Shown: positions 8,799 through 17,167, counted from the stretch's first letter. The stretch: 64,000 nucleotides of DNA from Rikenellaceae bacterium (GCA_015059845.1 SUZR01000001.1:62001-126000); one strand, 5' to 3'. Made by a program: numbers and translations. Notes: generated by a model from the letters alone, not told the origin.

Positions 8799-9371
8799 TT
8801 ACTTTGCCAGAAAATCGTTAATAATACTCTCGGTCTCGGCTACGGCTGTATCTAAAACATCGTTTACGACAACGTGGTCGAACTCGGGCGCCTTGGAAAT
8901 CTCAAACTCGGCCTTTGCAACGCGCTTTTCGATGGTCTCCATAGAGTCCGTACCGCGACCAATCAATCGCTCGCGCAGTACATCAATCGAAGGCGGCATA
9001 ATGAATATCGAACAAGCCTGCTCGCCAAAGATGCGTTTGAGATTAATGCCTCCCATTACATCCACATCGAAGATGATAATGTTACCTTTAGCCCAGATGC
9101 GCTCCATCTCGCTCTTCAGCGTGCCGTAGCAGGTGCCGTTATATACCTCCTCCCACTCGACGAAAGCATCGGCTGCAACCTTCTCTCGAAACTCCTCCTG
9201 CGTGAGAAAAAAGTAATCTACGCCATTCTTCTCCTCGCCACGTGGCTGACGCGATGTGGCAGATATTGAGAACTCGAATTGAGGAAATACCTGCAAAAGA
9301 CGCTTTACGATGGTTGTCTTGCCTGAGCCGCTCGGCGCAGAGAATATGATAAGTTTTTCGGTGGATGCCAT
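8799..9371 (-). CDS. gmk: Guanylate kinase
   Basis: This cytosolic enzyme phosphorylates GMP to GDP. The 190-aa protein has the P-loop SAPSGSGKTT near residue 10, the GMP-binding block SATSRQPRGEEKNGVDYFF, and the lid region ERLIGRGTD. Length and motif order are normal. It begins 1 nt after the yicC stop codon, a pairing found in many bacteria. Confidence 0.97.
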   Translation of the reverse strand: MASTEKLIIFSAPSGSGKTTIVKRLLQVFPQFEFSISATSRQPRGEEKNGVDYFFLTQEEFREKVAADAFVEWEEVYNGTCYGTLKSEMERIWAKGNIIIFDVDVMGGINLKRIFGEQACSIFIMPPSIDVLRERLIGRGTDSMETIEKRVAKAEFEISKAPEFDHVVVNDVLDTAVAETESIINDFLAK

Positions 9372-9372
9372 T

Positions 9373-10245
9373 TTATAGGATGTTTAAAACTTGTTCTTTA
9401 ATCTTCTCCAATTCGTCTTTCATCTTCACGACGAGAATCTGCATATCGGCCTGATTGGACTTTGAACCGAGGGTGTTAATCTCACGGCCCATCTCCTGCG
9501 CGATGAATCCCAGCTTACGACCTGCAGCCTCCTCGGCGGCAGCTACCTCGCGGAAGTAGCGGCAATGGTTTGTGAGGCGCACCTTCTCCTCAGTGATATC
9601 CAACTTCTCGATGTAGAATATCATCTCCTGCTCCAGACGATTGGTGTCAACATCTATCTTGAGCTGTGCCATATTCTCACGAATACGGTTTTTGATGGTC
9701 TCGCAACGCTCCTTCTCGTAGGGCTCAACCTGCTGCTTGTACTCCTCGATATTATCCACGCGGCGAAGAAGGTCTGCGATAAGGGTTGCGCCCTCCTGCT
9801 CGCGGAATGAGTTGAAATGCTCCAACGCCTCGCCTACGGCCTGCATAAGAGCCGCGTGCTCCTGCTCCGAAACGCTCTCCACTTGTGTGGATACAACCTC
9901 CGGCATACGCAAAACGGCGGGTATAATGGCGTCGTAATCTGCATCTACACCTGAATATGCCAGCGCATCGTTCACCTGACGCAGGTACTCGCGGAAGATA
10001 TCTTTGTTGACGGTAGCGGATGTCTGTGTCGCGGTGGTCTCAATGCTGACGCTGATGTCGGCCTTACCGCGTACGATGCCAGCGGCAGCCATACTGCGAA
10101 TGTCAAACTCGTATGCTCGGTATATTCCGGGCAGCTTAACCGAGAGGTCCAGCTGCTTAGAGTTGAGAGAACGTATCTCTACGGTAATTTTCTTGGTCGG
10201 CAGCGATACTTCGCTCTTGCCGAAACCTGTCATTGATTTTATCAT
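9373..10245 (-). CDS. yicC: YicC family endoribonuclease
   Basis: This 290-aa protein has the diagnostic YicC N-terminus MIKSMTGFGKSE and the C-terminal DUF1732 block (RLEQEMIFYIEKLDITEE, TLGSKSNQADMQ, VVKMKDELEKIKEQVLNIL). YicC/YloC proteins have been described as endoribonucleases acting on RNA in the cytoplasm. It is the first gene of a six-gene minus-strand unit (yicC-gmk-nadD-DUF3109-M23-PqaA) behind a near-ideal Bacteroidota promoter. Confidence 0.93.
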   Translation of the reverse strand: MIKSMTGFGKSEVSLPTKKITVEIRSLNSKQLDLSVKLPGIYRAYEFDIRSMAAAGIVRGKADISVSIETTATQTSATVNKDIFREYLRQVNDALAYSGVDADYDAIIPAVLRMPEVVSTQVESVSEQEHAALMQAVGEALEHFNSFREQEGATLIADLLRRVDNIEEYKQQVEPYEKERCETIKNRIRENMAQLKIDVDTNRLEQEMIFYIEKLDITEEKVRLTNHCRYFREVAAAEEAAGRKLGFIAQEMGREINTLGSKSNQADMQILVVKMKDELEKIKEQVLNIL

Positions 10246-10328
10246 TTTTTTGAGCGTAATTTGCGTGTTTTATGTTGGTTGGCGGGATTTTCTTCTTTTA
10301 AGAAGAATTTGTGAACGCCAAATCTTTG

Positions 10329-10360
10329 CAAAGATACGATAATAGAGTCTGTTTAGCAAA
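10329..10360 (-). promoter_or_regulatory. Promoter of the yicC-gmk-nadD operon
   Basis: On the minus strand a TTTG -33 box (10360-10357) is followed after 20 nt by TATCTTTG (10336-10329). This is a textbook Bacteroidota sigma-ABfr promoter about 85 nt before yicC. Confidence 0.75.
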
Positions 10361-10424
10361 TTTTTTTGTTTGGTAATTGTGTGAAAATCGTATTTGGCTT
10401 AGAGGGACGCAGATTTTGGGTGTG

Positions 10425-10441
10425 GGTTACAATTTGTAACC
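10425..10441. promoter_or_regulatory. 17-bp palindrome, possible operator
   Basis: The perfect inverted repeat GGTTACAA/TTGTAACC with one central base lies between the divergent yicC and serC promoters. Its size and symmetry fit a dimeric repressor site. No regulator is identified. Confidence 0.35.
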
Positions 10442-10621
10442 ATAATTTTGGACACGAGGAGTGAAAAATGGAAGAAATAAACTTTTTTGAAAAAATTAAG
10501 TTTTTGTGGTTTTGAAACTCTTTGGGTATTGTATTGTTATTAAAAAAACTGAATAATTAAATTAATAAAAGTTTTTAGGGCTGAAAAGTGATAATATGAA
10601 TATGAAAAACCTTTGAAAGAT

Positions 10622-10652
10622 TTTGAATAATCATAATTTTATACTTACTTTG
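10622..10652 (+). promoter_or_regulatory. Probable serC promoter
   Basis: A TTTG at 10622-10625 is followed after 19 nt by TTACTTTG at 10645-10652, one base off the TAnnTTTG consensus. It lies about 60 nt before the serC ATG. Confidence 0.5.
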
Positions 10653-10711
10653 TAAGACAAACGATAAATATGAGTTAAAAGTTATTGATAAATTTTAATA
10701 ATTTTTCTGCT

Positions 10712-11782
10712 ATGAAGAAGTATAATTTCAATGCCGGACCCTCTATTCTTCCGGACGTGGTGCTTGAGGCAGCCGCAAAGGCTATTATTGATTTTGATGG
10801 AACAGGCCTTTCGTTGCTCTCCATATCCCACCGTACGCCCGAGTTTGAGGCCGTATTGGCCGAGGCGAAGAGTCTGATGAAGGAGCTGTTGGGCATTCCT
10901 GATAATTATAAGATATATTTTATGGGCGGTGGTGCCAGCACGCAGTTCTTCCACATCCCTGCTAATTTCTTGGGAAAGAAGGCTGGATATGTGAATACGG
11001 GCGTGTGGACCAAGAAGGCTATAAAGGAGGCTAAGTTCTATGGCGATGTGGAGGTTGTGGCTTCATCGGAGGATAAGAACTTTAACTATATTCCTAAGAA
11101 TTTTGCTATTCCTGAGGATTTGGATTATCTCTATATCTGCGCAAACAATACAATTTATGGTACAGAGTATAAGTGCGATATCGACTCTCCCGTACCTTTG
11201 TTCGCTGATATGAGTTCAAATATCCTGAGCCGCCCTATCGATGTTAGCAAGTATGCCTTGATTTATGGTGGTGCGCAGAAGAACCTTGCTCCTGCCGGCG
11301 TGGCGTTTATGATTATTCGTGACGATATGCTCGAAAAGGTTGTTCGTCCCTTGCCTACGATGGTTAACGTGAATACTCACGTCGATAATAACTCGATGTT
11401 CAACACGCCTCCCGTATTCCCTATCTATGTTTTGCGTGAGACACTTAAGTGGTTGAAGGCTGAGGGTGGCGTTGCTGAGATTCACCGTCGTAACGAGGAG
11501 AAGGCTGCTAAACTTTATGCCGAGATTGACCGCAACTCGCTCTTCCGCGGCACTGTGGAGAAGGAGGACCGCTCTTCGATGAATATCTGCTTCGTGATGA
11601 CCGAGGGCAATGAGGCTTTGGCTGCGGAGTTTATGGCCTTTGCTAAGGAGCGTGGTATGGTCGGCATTAAGGGTCACCGCTTGGTTGGTGGTTTCCGCGC
11701 ATCGTGCTACAATGCCTGCCCGATGGAGGCTGTTGAGGCGTTGGTGGCTTGTATGCAGGAGTTTGAGAAGTTGCACGCCTAA
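10712..11782 (+). CDS. serC: Phosphoserine aminotransferase
   Basis: SerC is a cytosolic PLP enzyme that converts 3-phosphohydroxypyruvate and glutamate to phosphoserine. It also acts in PLP synthesis in some bacteria. The 356-aa protein begins [14 protein letters not shown], the family's signature N-terminus. Also visible are the PLP phosphate-binding [11 protein letters not shown], the lysine-containing [14 protein letters not shown] (Schiff-base lysine), and the C-terminal [14 protein letters not shown] chose the ATG at 10712; an in-frame TTG at 10685 would add nine residues before the signature. It is the first gene of serC-serA-DUF1015. Confidence 0.96.
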   Translation: MKKYNFNAGPSILPDVVLEAAAKAIIDFDGTGLSLLSISHRTPEFEAVLAEAKSLMKELLGIPDNYKIYFMGGGASTQFFHIPANFLGKKAGYVNTGVWTKKAIKEAKFYGDVEVVASSEDKNFNYIPKNFAIPEDLDYLYICANNTIYGTEYKCDIDSPVPLFADMSSNILSRPIDVSKYALIYGGAQKNLAPAGVAFMIIRDDMLEKVVRPLPTMVNVNTHVDNNSMFNTPPVFPIYVLRETLKWLKAEGGVAEIHRRNEEKAAKLYAEIDRNSLFRGTVEKEDRSSMNICFVMTEGNEALAAEFMAFAKERGMVGIKGHRLVGGFRASCYNACPMEAVEALVACMQEFEKLHA

Positions 11783-11880
11783 AGTAGTTTGATATGTACT
11801 TCCGTTGTAATTCGCTCGAGTGTAATTATGTGGAGTGGGAGACGATGGAGGTTGAGGATATAACCGAATGTAAAAAGAAA

Positions 11881-12816
11881 ATGAAGATTCTTATAGCTAC
11901 AGAAAAACCGTTTGCCAAGAAGGCACTGGACGGTATAAAAGAGATACTTACGACCGCGGGATACGAGGTCGCTCTGTTGGAAAAATACACCGAGAAGGAG
12001 GAACTTATCGCTGCTGTTGCCGATGTTGATGGTATGATTGTGCGCAGTGATAAGGTTACAGCTGAGGTCATTGAGGCTGCTCCGCAGTTGAAGATTGTAG
12101 TACGTGCTGGTGCGGGCTACGACAATGTTGATTTGGCGGCCGCTTCGGCGCGAGATATTGTCGTGATGAATACCCCTGGCCAAAACTCAAATGCTGTGGC
12201 TGAGTTGGCTATTGCGATGATGATTTATATGTCGCGCAATCGTTTTACTCCTGGCACGGGCTTCGAGTTGCAGGGCAAGACGGTCGGCATCCACGCTTAT
12301 GGAAATGTTGGGCGTCTGGTTGCTCGCAAGGCGAAGGCTTTGGGTATGAATGTGTTGGCATATGACCCCTTTGTGACCGACAGAGCATTGTTCGAGAATG
12401 ATGGCGTTGAGGCAGTTGGTAGTGTTGAGGAGTTGTATGCAGGCTCTGATTTCTTGTCGTTGCATATCCCCGCTACAGCGCAGACCAAGAAGTCTATCGG
12501 ATATAAGTTGCTTATGTCGATGCCTAAGGGTGCTACGTTGGTAAATACGGCTCGCAAGGAGGTTATTGATGAGATTGGTTTGGAGGCTGCGATGACCGAG
12601 CGTACCGACCTTAAATATGTAACCGACATCGCTCCCGATGACAATGCTACGATGACCGCATTGTTTGGTAATCGTTTCTTCGCTACACCCAAGAAGATGG
12701 GAGCAGAGACTGCCGAGGCTAATATCAATGCAGGTCTTGCTGCGGCACGTCAGGTGGTTGGCTATCTTCGGGATGGTGAGACCCGATTCCAGGTAAATAA
12801 GAAACCTTGTAAATAA
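11881..12816 (+). CDS. serA: D-3-phosphoglycerate dehydrogenase, short form with Lys at the catalytic His position
   Basis: SerA oxidises 3-phosphoglycerate to 3-phosphohydroxypyruvate, the step before SerC. The protein is a two-domain D-2-hydroxyacid dehydrogenase without the C-terminal ACT domain. It has the NAD motif GKTVGIHAYGNVG and the substrate Arg in NTARKEVID. Where most family members read TPHIGAST, this one reads TPKKMGAETAEAN, so K271 stands at the usual catalytic His position. From memory, a lysine-type PGDH class exists in Bacteroidales and Entamoeba. The ATG at 11881 gives a standard start (MKILIATEK, 311 aa); an in-frame ATG at 11794, 11 nt after serC, would add 29 atypical residues and cannot be excluded. 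Confidence 0.92.
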   Translation: MKILIATEKPFAKKALDGIKEILTTAGYEVALLEKYTEKEELIAAVADVDGMIVRSDKVTAEVIEAAPQLKIVVRAGAGYDNVDLAAASARDIVVMNTPGQNSNAVAELAIAMMIYMSRNRFTPGTGFELQGKTVGIHAYGNVGRLVARKAKALGMNVLAYDPFVTDRALFENDGVEAVGSVEELYAGSDFLSLHIPATAQTKKSIGYKLLMSMPKGATLVNTARKEVIDEIGLEAAMTERTDLKYVTDIAPDDNATMTALFGNRFFATPKKMGAETAEANINAGLAAARQVVGYLRDGETRFQVNKKPCK

Positions 12817-12831
12817 TTAAAGGCTTATATT

Positions 12832-14076
12832 ATGGTCCGAATTAAACCTTTTCGCGGAATTCGTCCGCCCCAAGAGTATGCTGCCGAGGTAGCATCGCGC
12901 CCTTATGATGTGTTGAATTCTCAGGAGGCAAAGTGTGAGGCTACCGAGCGTTCGCTGTTGCATATTATCAAGCCTGAGATTGATTTTGACCCTATTGCCG
13001 ACGAACATTCCGAGGAGGTTTATCAGAAGGCGATGGATAACTTCCGTGAGTGGAAGGAGCGCGGATGGCTCAAGCAGGACGAGCAGGAGCATTACTATAT
13101 CTATGCGCAGACGATGAATGGTCGCACGCAGTATGGTATTGCAATGTGCTGCCATTTTGAGGATTACCTCTCGGGGGCTATCAAGAAGCACGAGCTCACT
13201 CGCCCCGATAAGGAGGAGGACCGTATGATTCACGTGCGCAACCAGAAGGCTAATATCGAACCCGTATTCTTTACCTACCCTGACGATGATGAAGTTAATG
13301 CAATCGTGGAGGATGTCGTGAAGAATAATGCTCCCGACTACGATTTTACGGCTGCTGATGGTTTTGGTCACCATTTCTGGGTGGTGCGCGATGCGGATAA
13401 GAATAAGCGTATAACGGAGTTGTTTGCGTCAATTCCTGCGTTGTATGTAGCTGATGGCCATCACCGTACGGCTGCTGCTGCTCGTGTAGGCCAGGAGTGT
13501 ATGTCGAAGAACTCAGACCATACGGGCGAGGAGGAGTATTGTTATTTCTTGGCTGTAACATTCCCCGCTTCGCAGCTTAAGATTATTGATTATAACCGTG
13601 TTGTCCGCGACTTGAACGGATTGACCTCTGCGGAGTTGCTGGAGAAGTTAAGCGAGTCGTTTGTTGTGGAGTGCAAGGGTGCTGATATCTATACGCCTGC
13701 CGCATTGCATAATTTTGCTATGTATCTGGATGGTGAGTGGTACAGTTTGACGGCTCGCGAGGGAACGTATAATGACGAAGACCCGATTGGTGTTCTGGAT
13801 GTAACGGTGTTGTCTGATTTGGTATTAGATAATATTCTGGATATAAAGGATTTGCGCACATCTAAGCGCATTGATTTTGTAGGTGGTATTCGCGGCTTGG
13901 GCGAGCTGAAAAAACGTGTGGATAGCGGCGAGATGAAGGTTGCCTTTGCGCTTTATCCTGTTTCGATGCAGCAGTTGATTGATATTGCTGATACGGGAAA
14001 TATTATGCCTCCCAAGACTACTTGGTTTGAGCCAAAGTTGCGTTCAGGTGTGGTTATCCACTCTTTTGACGAGTAG
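12832..14076 (+). CDS. DUF1015 family protein
   Basis: This 414-aa cytosolic protein belongs to DUF1015, which has no settled function. Recognisable family segments are the N-terminal IKPFRGIRPP, SRPYDVLN near residue 23, the central block FASIPALYVADGHHRTAAAARV with a conserved DGHHR motif, and FALYPVSMQQLIDIAD near the C-terminus. It sits 15 nt behind serA, a neighbourhood I know from other Bacteroidota, which suggests a link to serine or phosphoserine metabolism. That link is inference. A strong terminator follows. Confidence 0.9.
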   Translation: MVRIKPFRGIRPPQEYAAEVASRPYDVLNSQEAKCEATERSLLHIIKPEIDFDPIADEHSEEVYQKAMDNFREWKERGWLKQDEQEHYYIYAQTMNGRTQYGIAMCCHFEDYLSGAIKKHELTRPDKEEDRMIHVRNQKANIEPVFFTYPDDDEVNAIVEDVVKNNAPDYDFTAADGFGHHFWVVRDADKNKRITELFASIPALYVADGHHRTAAAARVGQECMSKNSDHTGEEEYCYFLAVTFPASQLKIIDYNRVVRDLNGLTSAELLEKLSESFVVECKGADIYTPAALHNFAMYLDGEWYSLTAREGTYNDEDPIGVLDVTVLSDLVLDNILDIKDLRTSKRIDFVGGIRGLGELKKRVDSGEMKVAFALYPVSMQQLIDIADTGNIMPPKTTWFEPKLRSGVVIHSFDE

Positions 14077-14098
14077 TTGCTCGCGCATATGATTTAAC

Positions 14099-14130
14099 GC
14101 CAGCTCTGCATTTGCAGGGCTGGCTTTTTT
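14099..14130 (+). terminator. Terminator of serC-serA-DUF1015
   Basis: GCCAGC-TCTGC/GCAGG-GCTGGC with an ATTT loop is followed by six T. This is a strong stem just after the DUF1015 stop codon. Confidence 0.9.
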
Positions 14131-14294
14131 ATGTTTTAGCCCTGTTCCCACCAGCAATTTGTCCCTAAATATAAATTTTCGCCCCGTATAACGGTAAATT
14201 GGCAATAGCGGCGGCTCTATACCACAATAATTTGTCCAATCAATTTTTAAGTTTGATATTCGTATAAAGCAAATGTGATAATGTTGCATTAAAA

Positions 14295-14342
14295 CCTTAC
14301 AAAAAATAGGATTTTTTTAGAAAAAATATTATATTTGTAAGG
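14295..14342 (+). promoter_or_regulatory. Promoter with flanking 9-bp inverted repeat, 2-oxoacid oxidoreductase operon
   Basis: TATATTTG at 14330-14337 is a perfect Bacteroidota -7 box. It is overlapped by one arm of the inverted repeat CCTTACAAA (14295-14303) / TTTGTAAGG (14334-14342), whose arms are 30 nt apart. The arrangement could allow repression by a dimeric regulator covering the promoter. Confidence 0.5.
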
Positions 14343-14389
14343 GAGGTTAACACTTTACTTTGAAAAGTACGTAATAATAAAATAAACTT

Positions 14390-14617
14390 ATGGCAAAGAT
14401 TAGAGGTCACGTAGTTGTTGACGAGGTGCGTTGTAAGGGCTGTGGCGTATGTATCGCGGCGTGCCCTTGTGATGTTCTGGCTTTTTCGGCCAAAGTCAAT
14501 AGTAAGGGATATAATTATGTGGAGATGGCCAATCCCGATAGCTGTACGGGATGCGCCTCGTGCGGAATAATTTGTCCCGATAGTTGTCTTGTTGTTTATC
14601 GTCAAAAGGTGGAGTAG
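14390..14617 (+). CDS. Ferredoxin-type subunit (2x[4Fe-4S]) of 2-oxoacid:ferredoxin oxidoreductase
   Basis: This 75-aa protein has two classical 4Fe-4S motifs, CKGCGVCIAACPCDV (about residues 16-30) and CTGCASCGIICPDSC (about residues 53-67). It is the electron-transfer (delta) subunit of a four-subunit oxidoreductase, carrying electrons from the TPP site to soluble ferredoxin. It is the first gene of the operon, with the alpha subunit 3 nt behind. It is a dedicated subunit rather than a free ferredoxin, judged by this context. Confidence 0.92.
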   Translation: MAKIRGHVVVDEVRCKGCGVCIAACPCDVLAFSAKVNSKGYNYVEMANPDSCTGCASCGIICPDSCLVVYRQKVE

Positions 14618-14620
14618 ATT

Positions 14621-15712
14621 ATGGCAGAGAAGGATATAAGATTGATGAAGGGTAATGAGGTTATCGCTCACGCCGCTGTTCGTTGCGGCTGCGATGGCTA
14701 TTTCGGCTACCCTATCACTCCGCAGTCGGAGGTAATGGAGACTTTGATGGAGTTGCGCCCCTGGGAGAGTACGGGTATGGTTGTCTTGCAGGCTGAGTCG
14801 GAAATCTCATCTATCAATATGGTATATGGCGGTGCTGCAACGGGCAAGAAGGTGATGACCTCGTCGTCAAGTCCAGGCGTGAGCCTTATGAGTGAAGGTA
14901 TAAGCTATATCGCTGCGTGCGAATTGCCCTGCCTTATTGTCAATTGCCAGCGTGGAGGCCCCGGTCTGGGTACTATTCAGCCTTCGCAGGGTGACTATTT
15001 CCAGGCTTGTAAGGGTGGAGGTCACGGCGATTATCATCTGATTGTGTTGGCTCCCTCGTCGGTGCAGGAGATGCACGACTTTGTTATCCTGGCGTTTGAT
15101 TTGGCTTTTAAGTATCGTACGCCGGCTATGCTGTTGGCTGATGGCGCCATTGGCCAGATGATGGAGAAGGTTGTGCTTGCTCCGCAGCAACCTCGCCGTA
15201 CGGATGAGCAGATTGCCGAGGAGTGCAAGGATTGGGCTGCGTGTGGCAAGGGTGGTCGTAAAGATAGAAATATCTGTACCTCGCTGTTTCTCCAGTCTGA
15301 GGAGCTGAAGGTCCTGAATGACCGTCTGCAGGCAAAATATAAGCAGATTGAGGCTGCCGAGGCCTGCTGGGAGGAGATTGAGTGCGATGATGCCGAGTAT
15401 GTGCTTGTGGCATTTGGCTCGTCGGCACGTATCTGCTCGGCTACCGTTGAGGCGGCGCGTGCTGAGGGTATAAAGCTCGGCTTGTTGCGTCCGATAACTC
15501 TTTGGCCGTTCCCCGCAAAGCCTTTGGCCGAGTTTGCTGAGCGAGGTGTTAAGGGCTTCCTGTCGGTTGAGCTTAATGCAGGCCAGATGGTGGAGGATGT
15601 TCGCTTGGCAGTCAATGGTAAGGCGCAGGTTGAACACTTCGGTACTACGGGTGGTATGATGGTGTCGCCCGATGATGTTTTGGCTGAGTTGAAAAGTAAA
15701 TTTGTAAAGTAG
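14621..15712 (+). CDS. vorB: 2-oxoacid:ferredoxin oxidoreductase, alpha subunit (VorB/KorA type)
   Basis: This 363-aa subunit has the pyrimidine-binding (PP) TPP fold of the pyruvate-ferredoxin oxidoreductase superfamily. Visible blocks are GNEVIAHAAVRCGCDGYFGYPITPQSEV, VLQAESEISSINMVYGGAATG with the activating Glu, TSSSSPGVSLMSEG, and NCQRGGPGLGTIQPSQGDYFQ. Sequence of this type is commonly annotated as 3-methyl-2-oxobutanoate dehydrogenase VorB; 2-oxoglutarate is the main alternative substrate. The enzyme oxidatively decarboxylates a 2-oxoacid to an acyl-CoA, or works in reverse. It is cytosolic and oxygen-sensitive. Confidence 0.88.
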   Translation: MAEKDIRLMKGNEVIAHAAVRCGCDGYFGYPITPQSEVMETLMELRPWESTGMVVLQAESEISSINMVYGGAATGKKVMTSSSSPGVSLMSEGISYIAACELPCLIVNCQRGGPGLGTIQPSQGDYFQACKGGGHGDYHLIVLAPSSVQEMHDFVILAFDLAFKYRTPAMLLADGAIGQMMEKVVLAPQQPRRTDEQIAEECKDWAACGKGGRKDRNICTSLFLQSEELKVLNDRLQAKYKQIEAAEACWEEIECDDAEYVLVAFGSSARICSATVEAARAEGIKLGLLRPITLWPFPAKPLAEFAERGVKGFLSVELNAGQMVEDVRLAVNGKAQVEHFGTTGGMMVSPDDVLAELKSKFVK

Positions 15713-15719
15713 GTGCGTT

Positions 15720-16490
15720 ATGGCAAAAGTTGAGATAAAGCAGGAGAATCTGGTTCATTCGCGTCCGCGATTGATTACCGACGAGGTTATGCACTATTGC
15801 CCGGGATGTAGCCACGGAACGGTACATAACCTGATTGCCGAGGTTATTGACGAGATGGGCCTCGAGGGGGATACCATTGCTGTGTCGCCCGTAGGTTGTG
15901 CGGTGTTTGCATACAGATATATTGATGTGGATTGGATTGAGGCTGCTCACGGTCGTGCGTGTGCTGTGGCTACGGCGGCCAAGCGTCTGCATCCAAAGAA
16001 GCTGGTCATTACATATCAGGGTGATGGCGATTTGGCCGCTATCGGAGCGGGTGAGACAATTCACGCTGCGGCACGTGGCGAGAATATTGTGACTATATTC
16101 ATCAATAATGCAATTTATGGAATGACGGGAGGTCAGATGTCGCCCACTACCCTGCTGGGTATGAAGACAGCCACGACGCCTTATGGCCGTGATGCGGCGT
16201 TGAATGGTTTTCCGTATAAGATTGCCGATATGATGGCCCATTTGGATGGTGCTACATATATCACACGCCAGAGCGTTCACACACCGGCCAATGTGCGTAA
16301 GTGCAAGAAGGCTATCCGTAAGGCATTCGAGAACTCATTGGCGGGTAATGGTTACTCGTTGGTAGAGGTTGTGGCTACTTGTAATAGCGGCTGGAAGCTC
16401 TCGCCCGTGGAGGCTAATAAGTGGATGGAGGAGAATATGTTGCCCCACTATCCTTTGGGCGATATTAAGTGCAGTGAGTTACCCAAATAA
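15720..16490 (+). CDS. 2-oxoacid:ferredoxin oxidoreductase, beta (TPP) subunit
   Basis: This 256-aa protein carries the TPP pyrophosphate/Mg2+ site: YCPGCSHGTVHN near residue 25, SPVGCAVF, and GDGDLAAIGAGETIHAAARGENIVTIFINNAIYGMTGGQMSPT with the GDG...NN Mg-binding signature. It pairs with the alpha subunit 7 nt upstream to form the active site. Substrate identity (branched-chain 2-oxoacid or 2-oxoglutarate) is not decided by the sequence. Confidence 0.9.
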   Translation: MAKVEIKQENLVHSRPRLITDEVMHYCPGCSHGTVHNLIAEVIDEMGLEGDTIAVSPVGCAVFAYRYIDVDWIEAAHGRACAVATAAKRLHPKKLVITYQGDGDLAAIGAGETIHAAARGENIVTIFINNAIYGMTGGQMSPTTLLGMKTATTPYGRDAALNGFPYKIADMMAHLDGATYITRQSVHTPANVRKCKKAIRKAFENSLAGNGYSLVEVVATCNSGWKLSPVEANKWMEENMLPHYPLGDIKCSELPK

Positions 16491-16502
16491 AGATTGACAA
16501 CT

Positions 16503-17048
16503 ATGAAAGAGATATTGATTATAGCAGGTTTTGGCGGTCAGGGTGTATTGTCGATGGGTAAGATTCTGGCTTACTCGGGTGTGATGCAGGATTTTGAGGT
16601 TACGTGGATGCCCTCGTATGGCCCTGAGATGCGTGGCGGTACGGCCAATGTGACTGTTATTGTGTCGGATAAGAAAATCTCATCACCAATCTCCGATGTC
16701 TATGATTCGGCCATTATTCTTAATCAGCAGTCGATGGATAAGTTTGAGTCGAAGGTGAAGCCTGGTGGCGTGCTTATCTACGATACAAACGGAATTATAA
16801 ATCCCCCTACGCGTACCGATATTGAGATTTATGCCATTGATGCCGCTGCCGAGTGCGCACGTATGGGACAGGCTAAGATGTTTAATACTATGATTTTGGG
16901 TGGTTATCTTAAGGTTAAGCCTATTGTCAAGCTGGAGAATGTGATGGCTGGCCTGAAGAAATCCTTGCCTGAGCGAGCGTGGCCGATGCTGCCGCAGAAT
17001 GAACAGGCTATATTGCACGGCGCAGAGATTATCAGAAAGGTAAAATAG
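16503..17048 (+). CDS. 2-oxoacid:ferredoxin oxidoreductase, gamma subunit
   Basis: This 181-aa subunit has the characteristic N-terminus IIAGFGGQGVLSMGKILAYSG, followed by WMPSYGPEMRGGTANVTVIVS, as in POR/KOR/VOR gamma subunits. The ATG at 16503 is chosen over the in-frame TTG at 16494 because it gives MKEILIIAGFGGQG directly. The gene completes the ferredoxin-alpha-beta-gamma operon, and a terminator follows. Confidence 0.92.
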   Translation: MKEILIIAGFGGQGVLSMGKILAYSGVMQDFEVTWMPSYGPEMRGGTANVTVIVSDKKISSPISDVYDSAIILNQQSMDKFESKVKPGGVLIYDTNGIINPPTRTDIEIYAIDAAAECARMGQAKMFNTMILGGYLKVKPIVKLENVMAGLKKSLPERAWPMLPQNEQAILHGAEIIRKVK

Positions 17049-17071
17049 ATGATATTATAACCATTGAAAAG

Positions 17072-17105
17072 AGATGAAATTCCTTTGTGGGTTTCATCTT
17101 TTTTC
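17072..17105 (+). terminator. Terminator of the 2-oxoacid oxidoreductase operon
   Basis: AGATGAAA/TTTCATCT with a 12-nt loop is followed by a T run. Confidence 0.8.
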
Positions 17106-17136
17106 GTTTGGGTATGGGTAAATGAAATATTTTCTC

Positions 17137-17144
17137 TACCTTTG
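17137..17144 (+). promoter_or_regulatory. -7 element TACCTTTG before the G1P dehydrogenase gene
   Basis: This exact TAnnTTTG match lies 24 nt before the ATG. The -33 region is weak. Confidence 0.5.
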
Positions 17145-17167
17145 TTAATCAATAAAAATAACATCCT

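Larger units (their letters stand above)
10246..10711. other. 466-bp divergent intergenic region between yicC and serC
   Basis: This AT-rich stretch holds the yicC promoter (minus) and a likely serC promoter (plus). It also holds the palindrome GGTTACAA-T-TTGTAACC at 10425-10441. I see no convincing gene in it. A 15-codon ORF at 10468 (starting MEEINFFEK) has an AGGAG-like site, but nothing else supports it. Confidence 0.6.
14077..14389. other. 313-bp intergenic region before the 2-oxoacid oxidoreductase operon
   Basis: It contains the terminator of the ser operon, about 150 bp with no gene I can support, and the promoter region of the downstream operon with a long inverted repeat. I see no riboswitch or small RNA pattern. 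Confidence 0.6.

Noticed and set aside
10468..10515. A 15-codon ORF (MEEINFFEK...) with an AGGAG-like ribosome site, rich in Phe and with one Trp, upstream of serC
   Set aside because: It looks like an amino acid attenuator peptide, but the downstream operon makes serine and the peptide has no Ser codons. There is also no terminator between it and serC.
11794..11880. 29-residue N-terminal extension of SerA from an earlier in-frame ATG
   Set aside because: The extra residues do not resemble the family, and the ATG at 11881 gives the usual MKILIA start. The short gap to serC (11 nt) keeps it possible, so it is noted in the serA entry but not chosen.
14044..14289. Minus-strand open frame of 81 codons downstream of DUF1015
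   Set aside because: It runs through the terminator hairpin of the ser operon and overlaps the end of DUF1015; no start site or domain supports it.
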